Of a stretch of DNA of 64,000 bases, positions 27,313 through 33,741 are shown piece by piece. The DNA is from an actinobacterium LLX17. GTDB lineage: Bacteria; Actinomycetota; Actinomycetes; Propionibacteriales; Nocardioidaceae. Each line of letters starts with the position of its first letter. The first letter of the stretch is position 1. Made by a program: the position numbers and the translations under genes. The notes under the pieces are model-generated. The model made no database searches and was not told the origin of the DNA. It saw only the letters and a program-made list of their open reading frames with translations. The stretch covers positions 626,606-690,605 of the forward strand of contig KI301992.1 of the NCBI GenBank assembly GCA_000471045.1, given 5' to 3'.

Positions 27313-27385
27313 GGCCCCGTTGTGTAGCGGCCTAGCACGTCGCCCTCTCAAGGCGGTAGCGCGGGTTCGAATCCCGTCGGGGCTA
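27313..27385 (+). tRNA. tRNA-Glu(CTC), copy 2 (diverged)
   Basis: 73 bases. The acceptor stem GGCCCCG/CGGGGCT has discriminator A, and the anticodon loop is the same as in copy 1 (CTC). The D-arm (GTGTAGCGGCCTAGCAC) and acceptor stem differ from copy 1, so the two copies are not recent duplicates. Confidence 0.9.
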
Positions 27386-27393
27386 CCCGAGAG

Positions 27394-27428
27394 AAGACCC
27401 CCGACCAGCATGCTGGTCGGGGGTCTTT
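27394..27428 (+). terminator. Terminator after the tRNA cluster
   Basis: AAGACCCCCGACCAGCA and TGCTGGTCGGGGGTCTT form a perfect 17-bp inverted repeat, with TTT at the 3' edge. It is strong and symmetrical. Confidence 0.85.
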
Positions 27429-27490
27429 CGTTTGCCAGCTGCGGCTCTCGCTCGAAGGGCGGGGATGCGCCCTCGCGGTTAGATTCAAGC

Positions 27491-27631
27491 ATGGGATTTC
27501 TCAAGAAGGCCGGCGCGATCGGCATTGGCAAGGCCATCTACGACCAGGCCCGCAAGCCGCAGAACCAGGCGCGGATGCGGCAGGCCGCGCAGTCGTTCAA
27601 GAACCGCAAGAACCAAGGCCGGCCCCGCTAG
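27491..27631 (+). CDS. Small basic conserved protein
   Basis: 46 residues beginning MGFLKKAGAIGIGKAIYDQA, with a strongly basic C-terminus (SFKNRKNQGRPR). TAGATT five bases before the ATG marks a leaderless start. The product is probably a nucleic-acid-binding or ribosome-associated small protein, judged only from composition. I do not recognise a named family. Confidence 0.7.
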   Translation: MGFLKKAGAIGIGKAIYDQARKPQNQARMRQAAQSFKNRKNQGRPR

Positions 27632-27640
27632 ACGCCAGTG

Positions 27641-28048
27641 TCATTCTCCGTCGGGGCTGAGATGCCGCTGATCTTGGCGGAGCGGGTGTTCCGCGGGGAC
27701 CTCGACCAGGACGATGCGCACGCCGTCGGGATCGGCGATCCACAGTTCATCCAGGCCCCATGGTTCGCGACGAGGCTCCCGGAGGATCTCGACCCCGGCG
27801 TCAATAAGACGTCGGTGCTCGGATGCGATGTCCCGGACCTGGACCCACAGCGCGATCGCGTCGCTCGGCGGATCGGTCGCCTCGCCACTGACCTCCAGCA
27901 GTCCGTTCCCGAGGAAGAACACGATGCCCGGGTGGTCAATGCCACCGAACTCTCGGTGGACCGCGAGACCCAGGGTGTCTCGGTAGAAGCGATGAGTCCG
28001 ACGCAGGTCAGTCGGGCGCAGCAGGATGCGGGAGGCGAGAACGTCCAT
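27641..28048 (-). CDS. VOC-superfamily protein
   Basis: The 135-residue single VOC domain (LLRPTDLRRTHRFYRDTLGL at the start, WIADPDGVRIVLVEVP near the end) matches glyoxalase/dioxygenase-fold small proteins. The metal ligands would be an early His/Glu and a late Glu. It is probably a resistance or catabolic accessory protein; the substrate is unknown. It is convergent with the small basic protein gene. Confidence 0.82.
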   Translation of the reverse strand: MDVLASRILLRPTDLRRTHRFYRDTLGLAVHREFGGIDHPGIVFFLGNGLLEVSGEATDPPSDAIALWVQVRDIASEHRRLIDAGVEILREPRREPWGLDELWIADPDGVRIVLVEVPAEHPLRQDQRHLSPDGE

Positions 28049-28090
28049 GCCGTCACTCTCCGACTCGTTCGGCGCCTGGGACCCCGGAAC

Positions 28091-28180
28091 TCACTCCTCC
28101 GTCGGAACCTCCGGAGCCTCGGGACCGGTGGCGGGGACGTCGGGGTCCTGGACGGGATCGATGTCGGGATCGGGGTTCAT
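28091..28180 (-). CDS. Very small acidic Pro-rich peptide
   Basis: 29 codons read MNPDPDIDPVQDPDVPATGP and then EAPEVPTEE; nearly all residues are Pro, Asp, Glu or hydrophobic. GGAAGG lies about nine bases before the ATG. There is no similarity I recognise. It may be a real small protein, perhaps coupled to the VOC gene downstream on the same strand, or a chance frame. Confidence 0.4.
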   Translation of the reverse strand: MNPDPDIDPVQDPDVPATGPEAPEVPTEE

Positions 28181-28336
28181 GGTGGTGCCTTCCGTCGGAG
28201 AAGTGATGTGTCGCCCGCGTACCCCCGCCGCGGTCCACTGACACACCCCGGCGCGGTGTGACCCACGCCCGCAGTTTCCCGCCCCGCCTGAGGGGTACAG
28301 CGTCGTGGAGCACGACCACTCCGCGAGAGGACACGC

Positions 28337-28783
28337 ATGAGCACCGTCAGCAGGAAGATCGACGCACCGCCGGCCCGGGTCTGGGAAGTGCTGGCCGACG
28401 GCTGGAACTACCCCCTCTTCGTCGTCGGCGCCTCGCGGATGCGTGACGTCGACCGTGCGTGGCCCGAGGTCGGCACCAAGCTGCACCACTCGGTCGGCGT
28501 GTGGCCCGCGCTCATCGACGACGCCACCGAGGTCCTCGAGATGCAGCCCGGCGCGCGCCTCAAGCTGCGCGCGAAGGGCTGGCCGCTCGGCGAGGCCCAC
28601 GTCGAGTTCCGCCTCACCGAGAAGGGCAAGGGCACGTTGCTCGAGATCGAGGAGCACCCCACCGCCGGCCCCGGCGCGATGGTGCCGCCACCGGTCACCG
28701 CCCCGGGCATCGCCTGGCGCAACAACGAGACCCTGCGCCGCATCGCCTTCATCGCGCAGAACCGGACCACCCACCCCCACTGA
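28337..28783 (+). CDS. SRPBCC (START-like) protein
   Basis: The 148-residue protein starts MSTVSRKIDAPPARVWEVLA, the typical SRPBCC entry (polyketide-cyclase-like). The cavity-lining part runs through LKLRAKGWPLGEAHVEF. GAGAGGA lies upstream of the ATG. Members bind hydrophobic small molecules, and some are cyclases. It is followed by an SDR and a flavoprotein on the same strand, which may be a small cluster. Confidence 0.85.
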   Translation: MSTVSRKIDAPPARVWEVLADGWNYPLFVVGASRMRDVDRAWPEVGTKLHHSVGVWPALIDDATEVLEMQPGARLKLRAKGWPLGEAHVEFRLTEKGKGTLLEIEEHPTAGPGAMVPPPVTAPGIAWRNNETLRRIAFIAQNRTTHPH

Positions 28784-28842
28784 TCGGGAGCCATGCGCAT
28801 GCCTGCACCCCGCACAAACGTCCGAGTCGCCGTGATCTCGCT

Positions 28843-29712
28843 GTGAGCCGCGTCCTGCTGATCACGGGCGCCTCCAGTGGCATTGGCAAGGCCACCGCCC
28901 TCGGTGCCGCCGAGGCCGGCGACCACCTCGTCCTGCTCGCGCGCGCACCCGGGCCGCTCGAGGACACCGCCCTCGAGTGCGAGAAGGCCGGCGCCGCGTC
29001 CGTCATGGTGCTGCCCACCGACGTGGGTGACGACGACGCCGTCGCGTCCGCCTTCCTCGCCATCGACCGCCGCCACGGGCAGATCGACGCCGTCGTTCAC
29101 TCCGCAGGCGTCGTCTCGTACGGCCGCACCGAGGAGGTGCCGCGCGAGGTCTTCGAGGGCGTGCTGCGCACCAACCTGTTCGGCAGCGTCAACGTCGCGC
29201 GCCACTCGGTCACGCGCATGCGCCAGCAGGGCCACGGCAACTTGGTGCTGATCGGCTCGGTCATCGGCCACCTCGCCGTGCCCACGATGACCCCGTACAC
29301 GGTCAGCAAGTGGGGCGTCCGCGCCCTGGCCCGCCAGCTGAAGCTGGAGAACCAGGACATCGCCGACCTGCACATCAGCTACGTCGCGCCCGGGGGAGTC
29401 GACACCCCCATCTACGGGCGCTCCGCCGACTACACCGGCAAGCCGGGCTCGCCGCCCCCGCCGGTCGCCTCGGCCGAGCACGTGGGCCGCGTGATCCTCA
29501 AGCGCCTCGACGACCCCAAGCCCCACACCCAGACCGGGTTGCTCAACGGCGCCATGCGCTTCGGCTTCACCGCCATGCCGTGGGCCTTCGACCGGTTGAT
29601 CGGCCCGATGTTTGCCATCCTGGCCACCGACCGCAAGGGTCACAAGGAGCCCACCACGGGCAACGTGCTGCACCCCATCGAGGAAGACGCGGTCGACGAG
29701 GAGAGCCGGTGA
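28843..29712 (+). CDS. Short-chain dehydrogenase/reductase
   Basis: The 289-residue SDR starts at GTG 28843. It has the NAD(P) motif TGASSGIGKAT, the catalytic Tyr-x3-Lys in YTVSKWG and an upstream Ser in IGSVIG. The C-terminal part is longer than in many SDRs. The substrate is unknown; the neighbouring flavoprotein suggests a lipid or isoprenoid oxidation. Its stop overlaps the start of a 27-codon ORF. Confidence 0.9.
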   Translation: MSRVLLITGASSGIGKATALGAAEAGDHLVLLARAPGPLEDTALECEKAGAASVMVLPTDVGDDDAVASAFLAIDRRHGQIDAVVHSAGVVSYGRTEEVPREVFEGVLRTNLFGSVNVARHSVTRMRQQGHGNLVLIGSVIGHLAVPTMTPYTVSKWGVRALARQLKLENQDIADLHISYVAPGGVDTPIYGRSADYTGKPGSPPPPVASAEHVGRVILKRLDDPKPHTQTGLLNGAMRFGFTAMPWAFDRLIGPMFAILATDRKGHKEPTTGNVLHPIEEDAVDEESR

Positions 29713-29792
29713 GCGAGCGCCAGCGAGCGATCTACGAATCAGTCATCGCGCCGTCTGCATACCGTCGCTTTTCTCTGCAGGCGGCGCGATGA
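29709..29792 (+). CDS. 27-codon coupling ORF between SDR and flavoprotein genes
   Basis: GTG 29709 overlaps the SDR stop (GTGA). The frame (VSERQRAIYESVIAPSAYRR, then FSLQAAR) ends at TGA 29790-29792, overlapping the ATG of the next gene (ATGA). It is thus a perfect translational bridge. Its 3' half forms one arm of a hairpin over the next start. No function for the peptide is known. Confidence 0.55.
   Translation: MSERQRAIYESVIAPSAYRRFSLQAAR
29743..29792 (+). promoter_or_regulatory. 17-bp hairpin covering the ribosome site and start of the flavoprotein gene
   Basis: TCATCGCGCCGTCTGCA (29743-29759) pairs completely (one G-U) with TGCAGGCGGCGCGATGA (29776-29792) across a 16-base loop. The right arm holds the possible ribosome site and the ATG (29789-29791). 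A ribosome translating the 27-codon ORF would open it, so flavoprotein translation should depend on coupling. Confidence 0.65.
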
Positions 29793-31372
29793 CGCAAAGC
29801 CACGATGCGATCGTCATCGGCGCGGGCCCGAATGGCCTGGTCGCCGCGAACCGCCTGCTCGACGCCGGCTGGTCGGTGCTCGTGCTGGAGGCCCAGCCGA
29901 CCGTCGGTGGCGGGGCCCGCAGCGACACCGACGTGCACGAAGGCTTCATCCACGACACCTTCAGCACCTTCTACCCCCTGGCAGCGGCGTCGCCGGTCAT
30001 CAAGTCCTTCGACCTCGAGCCGCACGGGCTCACGTGGCGCCACGCCCCGGCCGTGCTCGGCCACCCGATGGCCGACGGCGACTGGTCGATCCTGCACCGC
30101 GACCGTCACCTCACCGCCGGACTCATGGAGCAGCGCGCCCCCGGCGACGGCGCCGCGTGGCTCGAGCTCGTCCGCCAGTGGGACCAGATCGGTGACTCCC
30201 TCGTGAAGTCGCTCATCTCGCCGTTCCCGCCGGTCAAGCACGGCCTCGCGGCAGCGGCCAAGCTGCGCAAGGTCGGTGGACTCGGCTTCGTCAAGACCCT
30301 GCTGACGCCGGCCATGGAGATGGGCCGTTGGCGCTTCCAGCACGAAGGACCCCGGTTGCTGCTCGCCGGCAACGCCGGGCACGCCGACATCCCGCTCGAC
30401 TCACCCGGCTCCGGCCTCATGGGACTGCTGCTGACCATGCTCGGCCAGACCGTCGGCTTCCCCGTGCCCGAGGGTGGCGCCGGCAAGATCACCGAGGCCC
30501 TCGCCAGCCGCGTCGAGTCGCTCGGCGGTGAGATCCGCTGCAACGCCGAGGTCACCAAGATCGTCGTCGACGGCGGTCGCGCGTCTGCCGTCCGCACCGC
30601 TGACGGTCAGCAGTTCCGCGCCCACCGGGCGGTCATCGCCGACGTCATCGCCCCCGCCCTCTTCGGCGAGCTGCTCGACCAGTCCGACGTGCCCGCGCGC
30701 ACCAAGCGCGCGATGAAGCACTTCGAGCTCGACCCGGGCACCGTCAAGATCGACTGGGCGCTCGACGGGCCGGTGCCGTGGGCATCGCCGCCGCAGCACG
30801 CGCCCGGCACCGTGCACATTGCCGACTCCGTCGAGCAGATGAGCGAGACCCTCGCCCAGGTGGGGGCCCGCGCCATCCCCGCCAAGCCGTTCGTGCTGAC
30901 CGGGCAGATGACCACCACCGACCCCAGCCGTTCCCCGGCCGGCACGGAGTCGCTGTGGGCGTACACGCACGTGCCCCAGCACGCGATCCGCGACGCGGGC
31001 GACGGCGGCATCCGCGGCGTCTGGGACCGCGACGACTGCGAGCGGTTCGCCGACCGCATGCAGGCCCGCATCGAGGAGCACGCCCCCGACCTCGCGTCCC
31101 GCATCGTGGCCCGCCGCGTGCTCGGCCCCCGCGAGATGGAGGCCCGCAACGCCAACCTCGTCGGTGGGTCGATCAACGGTGGCACCTCGCAGCTGCACCA
31201 GCAGCTGATCTTCCGGCCCGTGCCCGGCATGGGCCGCGCCGAGACCGGCATCGCGGGGCTGTACCTCGGCTCGGCGTCCGCCCACCCCGGCGGCGGCGTG
31301 CACGGTGCGCCCGGATCCAACGCCGCCCGCGCGGCCGTGCTGCACGACCGCCTCCGCCTCGGCAGTCGCTGA
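29789..31372 (+). CDS. FAD-dependent oxidoreductase, phytoene-desaturase-like
   Basis: The 527-residue flavoprotein has an N-terminal dinucleotide-binding motif (AIVIGAGPNGLVAANRLLDA) and C-terminal FAD contacts (GLYLGSASAHPGGGVHGAPG), as in CrtI-like/PYROXD2-type enzymes. No carotenoid gene is nearby, so a specific substrate is not proposed. It is coupled through the small ORF to the SDR gene. Confidence 0.87.
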   Translation: MTQSHDAIVIGAGPNGLVAANRLLDAGWSVLVLEAQPTVGGGARSDTDVHEGFIHDTFSTFYPLAAASPVIKSFDLEPHGLTWRHAPAVLGHPMADGDWSILHRDRHLTAGLMEQRAPGDGAAWLELVRQWDQIGDSLVKSLISPFPPVKHGLAAAAKLRKVGGLGFVKTLLTPAMEMGRWRFQHEGPRLLLAGNAGHADIPLDSPGSGLMGLLLTMLGQTVGFPVPEGGAGKITEALASRVESLGGEIRCNAEVTKIVVDGGRASAVRTADGQQFRAHRAVIADVIAPALFGELLDQSDVPARTKRAMKHFELDPGTVKIDWALDGPVPWASPPQHAPGTVHIADSVEQMSETLAQVGARAIPAKPFVLTGQMTTTDPSRSPAGTESLWAYTHVPQHAIRDAGDGGIRGVWDRDDCERFADRMQARIEEHAPDLASRIVARRVLGPREMEARNANLVGGSINGGTSQLHQQLIFRPVPGMGRAETGIAGLYLGSASAHPGGGVHGAPGSNAARAAVLHDRLRLGSR

Positions 31373-31424
31373 CCGTTACCGGCGTTCGGCAGGCGGGGGC
31401 GGGCCGCCGGATACGATCGGGACG

Positions 31425-31937
31425 GTGATTCTGTCCACGGTCCGCGACCCCCGCCTGATCACCATCCGTCGGGGCGGGACGCTGACGGACGAGAACCACG
31501 GCTTGCTCGCGATGTGGGCCGCCGAGTGCGCCGAGCACGTCCTTGCGCACTTCGAGCATGAGCAGCCGGACGACGCGCGCCCACGGCAAGCCATCGCTGC
31601 CGCTCGCGCCTGGGCGCGAGGTGAGCTGCCGATGATGGAGGCGCGGGCCCTCGGCGGACACGCCATGGGTGCCGCCCGGCCGCTGACCGGTGCAGCGCGT
31701 TTCGCTGCCTACTCGGCCGGCCAGGCCGCCTGCGTCGGGCACGTCGCCGAGCACGATCTGGGTGCCGCGGCCTACGCCATCAAGGCGGCGGCGGCCAGTG
31801 CGCAACCCGACGATGCCGAGGCTGCTCGGGCCGAGCGCGACTGGCAGCGGTCCCGGCTGCCGGATTCAGTCCGTGAGCTCGTGCTCGCGGATCAGGCCCG
31901 CCGCAACGACATCTGCTGGTTCGTGTTCTCTGACTGA
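31425..31937 (+). CDS. Putative immunity protein (Imm-5-like)
   Basis: The 170-residue helical protein reads RDPRLITIRRGGTLTDENHG and then an Ala-rich section (YAIKAAAASAQPDDAEAARA). It resembles a family annotated as putative immunity protein in other actinobacteria. The GTG start is seven bases after TACGAT (31412-31417), hence leaderless. No toxin gene is adjacent, so it may have another role. Confidence 0.65.
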   Translation: MILSTVRDPRLITIRRGGTLTDENHGLLAMWAAECAEHVLAHFEHEQPDDARPRQAIAAARAWARGELPMMEARALGGHAMGAARPLTGAARFAAYSAGQAACVGHVAEHDLGAAAYAIKAAAASAQPDDAEAARAERDWQRSRLPDSVRELVLADQARRNDICWFVFSD

Positions 31938-31941
31938 CCGA

Positions 31942-32014
31942 GGGGCTTCGTGGCTCGTCGCTGCGCTCCTCGCACCTCAGCCAGCGGAAACGGGTGCGCC
32001 TCAGCCAGCGGGGG
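31942..32014 (-). repeat. Dispersed GC-rich repeat, copy B (inverted)
   Basis: The inverted copy of the 26920-26993 repeat: CTTCGTGGCTCGTCGCTGCG and CTCCTCGCACCTCAGCCAGC, with a second CCTCAGCCAGCGG unit. It lies between the Imm-5-like gene and the hsp20 terminator. Confidence 0.75.
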
Positions 32015-32024
32015 TGCGGACGTG

Positions 32025-32061
32025 GAAGCGGGGCCTCGATGCGTGATCGAGGCCCCGCTTC
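32025..32061. terminator. Convergent terminator hairpin
   Basis: GAAGCGGGGCCTCGAT and ATCGAGGCCCCGCTTC form a perfect 16-bp stem with a five-base loop (GCGTG). It is placed between convergent transcripts and is probably bidirectional. Confidence 0.75.
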
Positions 32062-32069
32062 GGTCCGGG

Positions 32070-32489
32070 TCAGGCCGAGATGGCTTGGGCGTCGGACTCG
32101 GTGTTGATGGCGATCTTGCGCGGCTTGGCGCGTTCCGCGACCGGGATGCGGAGCTTCAGGACGCCGGCCGAGTAGTCGGCCGAGATCCGGTCCAGGTCGA
32201 GGTTGTCGCCGAGGATGAGCTGACGGCTGAAGACGCCGCGGGGGCGTTCGGCCGCGATCAGCTCGTTGGTCGACTCGCGCGGCGCGCGGTCGGCGCGGAT
32301 CGTGAGCACGTTGCGCTCGACGTCGAGATCGATCGAGTCGACGTCGACGCCGGGCAGGTCGAGCTCGATGCGGAACTCGTCGCCGTCACGCCAGGCATCC
32401 ATCGGGATCGTCGCGGGGCGTGCGGCGGTGCCGAACACCTGCTGCGTGAGCCGGTCGAGATCGCGGAAAGGATCGGTCCTCATCAACAT
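32070..32489 (-). CDS. Hsp20/alpha-crystallin small heat-shock protein
   Basis: The 139-residue protein starts at ATG 32489 ([20 protein letters not shown]), nine bases after GGAGGTG. It has the alpha-crystallin domain ([20 protein letters not shown], and [11 protein letters not shown]) and the conserved IPV-like tail ([14 protein letters not shown]). It holds unfolded proteins without ATP. A promoter on the minus strand (TTGACA 32572-32577, TATACT 32551-32556) faces the HspR-like gene. An inverted repeat lies in its leader. Confidence 0.93.
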   Translation of the reverse strand: MLMRTDPFRDLDRLTQQVFGTAARPATIPMDAWRDGDEFRIELDLPGVDVDSIDLDVERNVLTIRADRAPRESTNELIAAERPRGVFSRQLILGDNLDLDRISADYSAGVLKLRIPVAERAKPRKIAINTESDAQAISA

Positions 32490-32510
32490 GATGTCACCTC
32501 CGAGAGTGAG

Positions 32511-32533
32511 TGTGAGTGCTACTGTCACTCACA
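32511..32533. promoter_or_regulatory. Inverted repeat TGTGAGTG-N7-CACTCACA, probable HspR-type operator
   Basis: 8-bp arms with a 7-base spacer, just downstream of the hsp20 -10. The known HspR operator (HAIR) is CTTGAGT-N7-ACTCAAG; this one keeps TGAGT/ACTCA but with a two-base longer gap between them. An extra TGAG half-site is adjacent (32507-32513 region). Binding by the HspR-like protein is inferred. Confidence 0.65.
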
Positions 32534-32587
32534 GATAACCTGTATCACTAAGTATATATTTCCGGTCAAGATGTCAAGAGGAGAAAC

Positions 32588-32869
32588 ATGTCGAGATCGC
32601 GCGATCGCGGGGTGTACGCGATCTCGGTCGTGGCCACCCTCGTGGGCACCGGCACCCAGAACCTGCGGACCTACGAGCGCCGCGGTCTGCTCGACCCCGA
32701 CCGCACCGACGGCGGCACCCGGCGCTACAGCGAGAACGACGTCGACCGTGCCCGACAGATCGTCGAGATGATCGCCGCCGGTCACAACCTCGTGAGCGTC
32801 GCCCGCATCCTGGAGCTGGAGTCCGAGAACGCCGAGCTGCGACGCCGGCTGGAGCGCCGCAAGGACTGA
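32588..32869 (+). CDS. hspR: HspR-like MerR-family repressor
   Basis: This 93-residue protein has a MerR-type winged helix (VYAISVVATLVGTGTQNLRT, then YERRGLLDPDRTDGGTRRYS) and a short C-terminal coiled coil (LELESENAELRRRLERR). The size and N-terminus (AISVVA) fit HspR rather than full-length MerR. It is divergent from hsp20. In other actinobacteria HspR controls dnaK and hsp20 genes. A dnaK operon is not in this window. Confidence 0.83.
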   Translation: MSRSRDRGVYAISVVATLVGTGTQNLRTYERRGLLDPDRTDGGTRRYSENDVDRARQIVEMIAAGHNLVSVARILELESENAELRRRLERRKD

Positions 32870-32898
32870 GACGGCGGACCACCTGTAGCGTCGAGCGC

Positions 32899-33672
32899 AT
32901 GGAAGAACCCCGGATCGCCGTCCTCATCGACGCCGACAACGCGCCCGCCGCCAAGATCGACGCGATCCTCAGCGAGGTGGCCACGGTGGGGGTCGCGCAC
33001 GTCCGCCGCGCCTACGGCGACTGGACCAACTCCACGATCGGCCCCTGGGCTCGCCAGCTGCAGGAGTACGCGATCGCGCCCATCCAGCAGTTTGCCTACA
33101 CCAAGGGCAAGAACGCCTCCGACATCGCGATGGTCATCGACGCGATGGACATCCTGCACTCCGGCAACGCCAACGGATTCGCCATCGTCTCCAGCGACGC
33201 CGACTTCACCCCCCTCGTCATGCGACTGCGCCAGTCCGGCGCCACGGTGCTCGGCTTCGGCCAGGGCAAGACGCCCGAGGCCTTCGTGAACGCCTGCACG
33301 CGCTTCGTGTACGTCGAGCGCATCGGTGGCGAGGCCGACGGTGCCAGCGCCGGCGGCGACACCAGCGAGCGTCCCGAGCGCCCCACCGGCGGCGGCGGAA
33401 CTGGTGGCGGCGGCGGTGGTCGCACCCCCGGCGCGAAGATGCGCAGCAACTCCCGCCTCGTGCAGATGCTGCGCGCGGCCGTCGACGCTGATGCCGACGA
33501 CCACGGCTGGGCCACGCTCTCGGCCGTCGGCAAGCAGGTGCGCAACCAGTCGTCGTTCGAGCCGCGCAACTATGGCTACGCCAAGCTCATCGCGCTGCTG
33601 GAGGAGATCGATCTGTTCGAGATCGACCGCTCCACGCCCAACGTGCTGCTGAAGCGCAAGGATCTCGACTGA
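32899..33672 (+). CDS. NYN-domain ribonuclease-like protein with LOTUS/OST-HTH tail
   Basis: The 257-residue protein begins with an NYN (PIN-like) domain: PRIAVLIDADNAPA, acidic residues in SDIAMVIDAMDIL and in IVSSDADFTPLVMRL. A Gly/Thr-rich linker (about 155-180) leads to a C-terminal OST-HTH/LOTUS domain (RLVQMLRAAVDADADDHGWA). Such proteins are presumed RNA nucleases or binders. TAGCGT seven bases before the ATG makes it leaderless. Confidence 0.85.
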   Translation: MEEPRIAVLIDADNAPAAKIDAILSEVATVGVAHVRRAYGDWTNSTIGPWARQLQEYAIAPIQQFAYTKGKNASDIAMVIDAMDILHSGNANGFAIVSSDADFTPLVMRLRQSGATVLGFGQGKTPEAFVNACTRFVYVERIGGEADGASAGGDTSERPERPTGGGGTGGGGGGRTPGAKMRSNSRLVQMLRAAVDADADDHGWATLSAVGKQVRNQSSFEPRNYGYAKLIALLEEIDLFEIDRSTPNVLLKRKDLD

Positions 33673-33741
33673 TCTGAGGAGCCGGACGGTCGCGTCCGAA
33701 AACCGCCAGAGTCCTTCGGTGCCGCGACGCATGATGGAGTC

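Noticed and set aside
27100-27430. tRNA cluster as an integration site of a mobile element
   Set aside because: No integrase, no duplicated tRNA 3' end and no change in gene character on either side.
31425-31937. Toxin-antitoxin pair
   Set aside because: No partner frame of suitable size with a ribosome site on either side.
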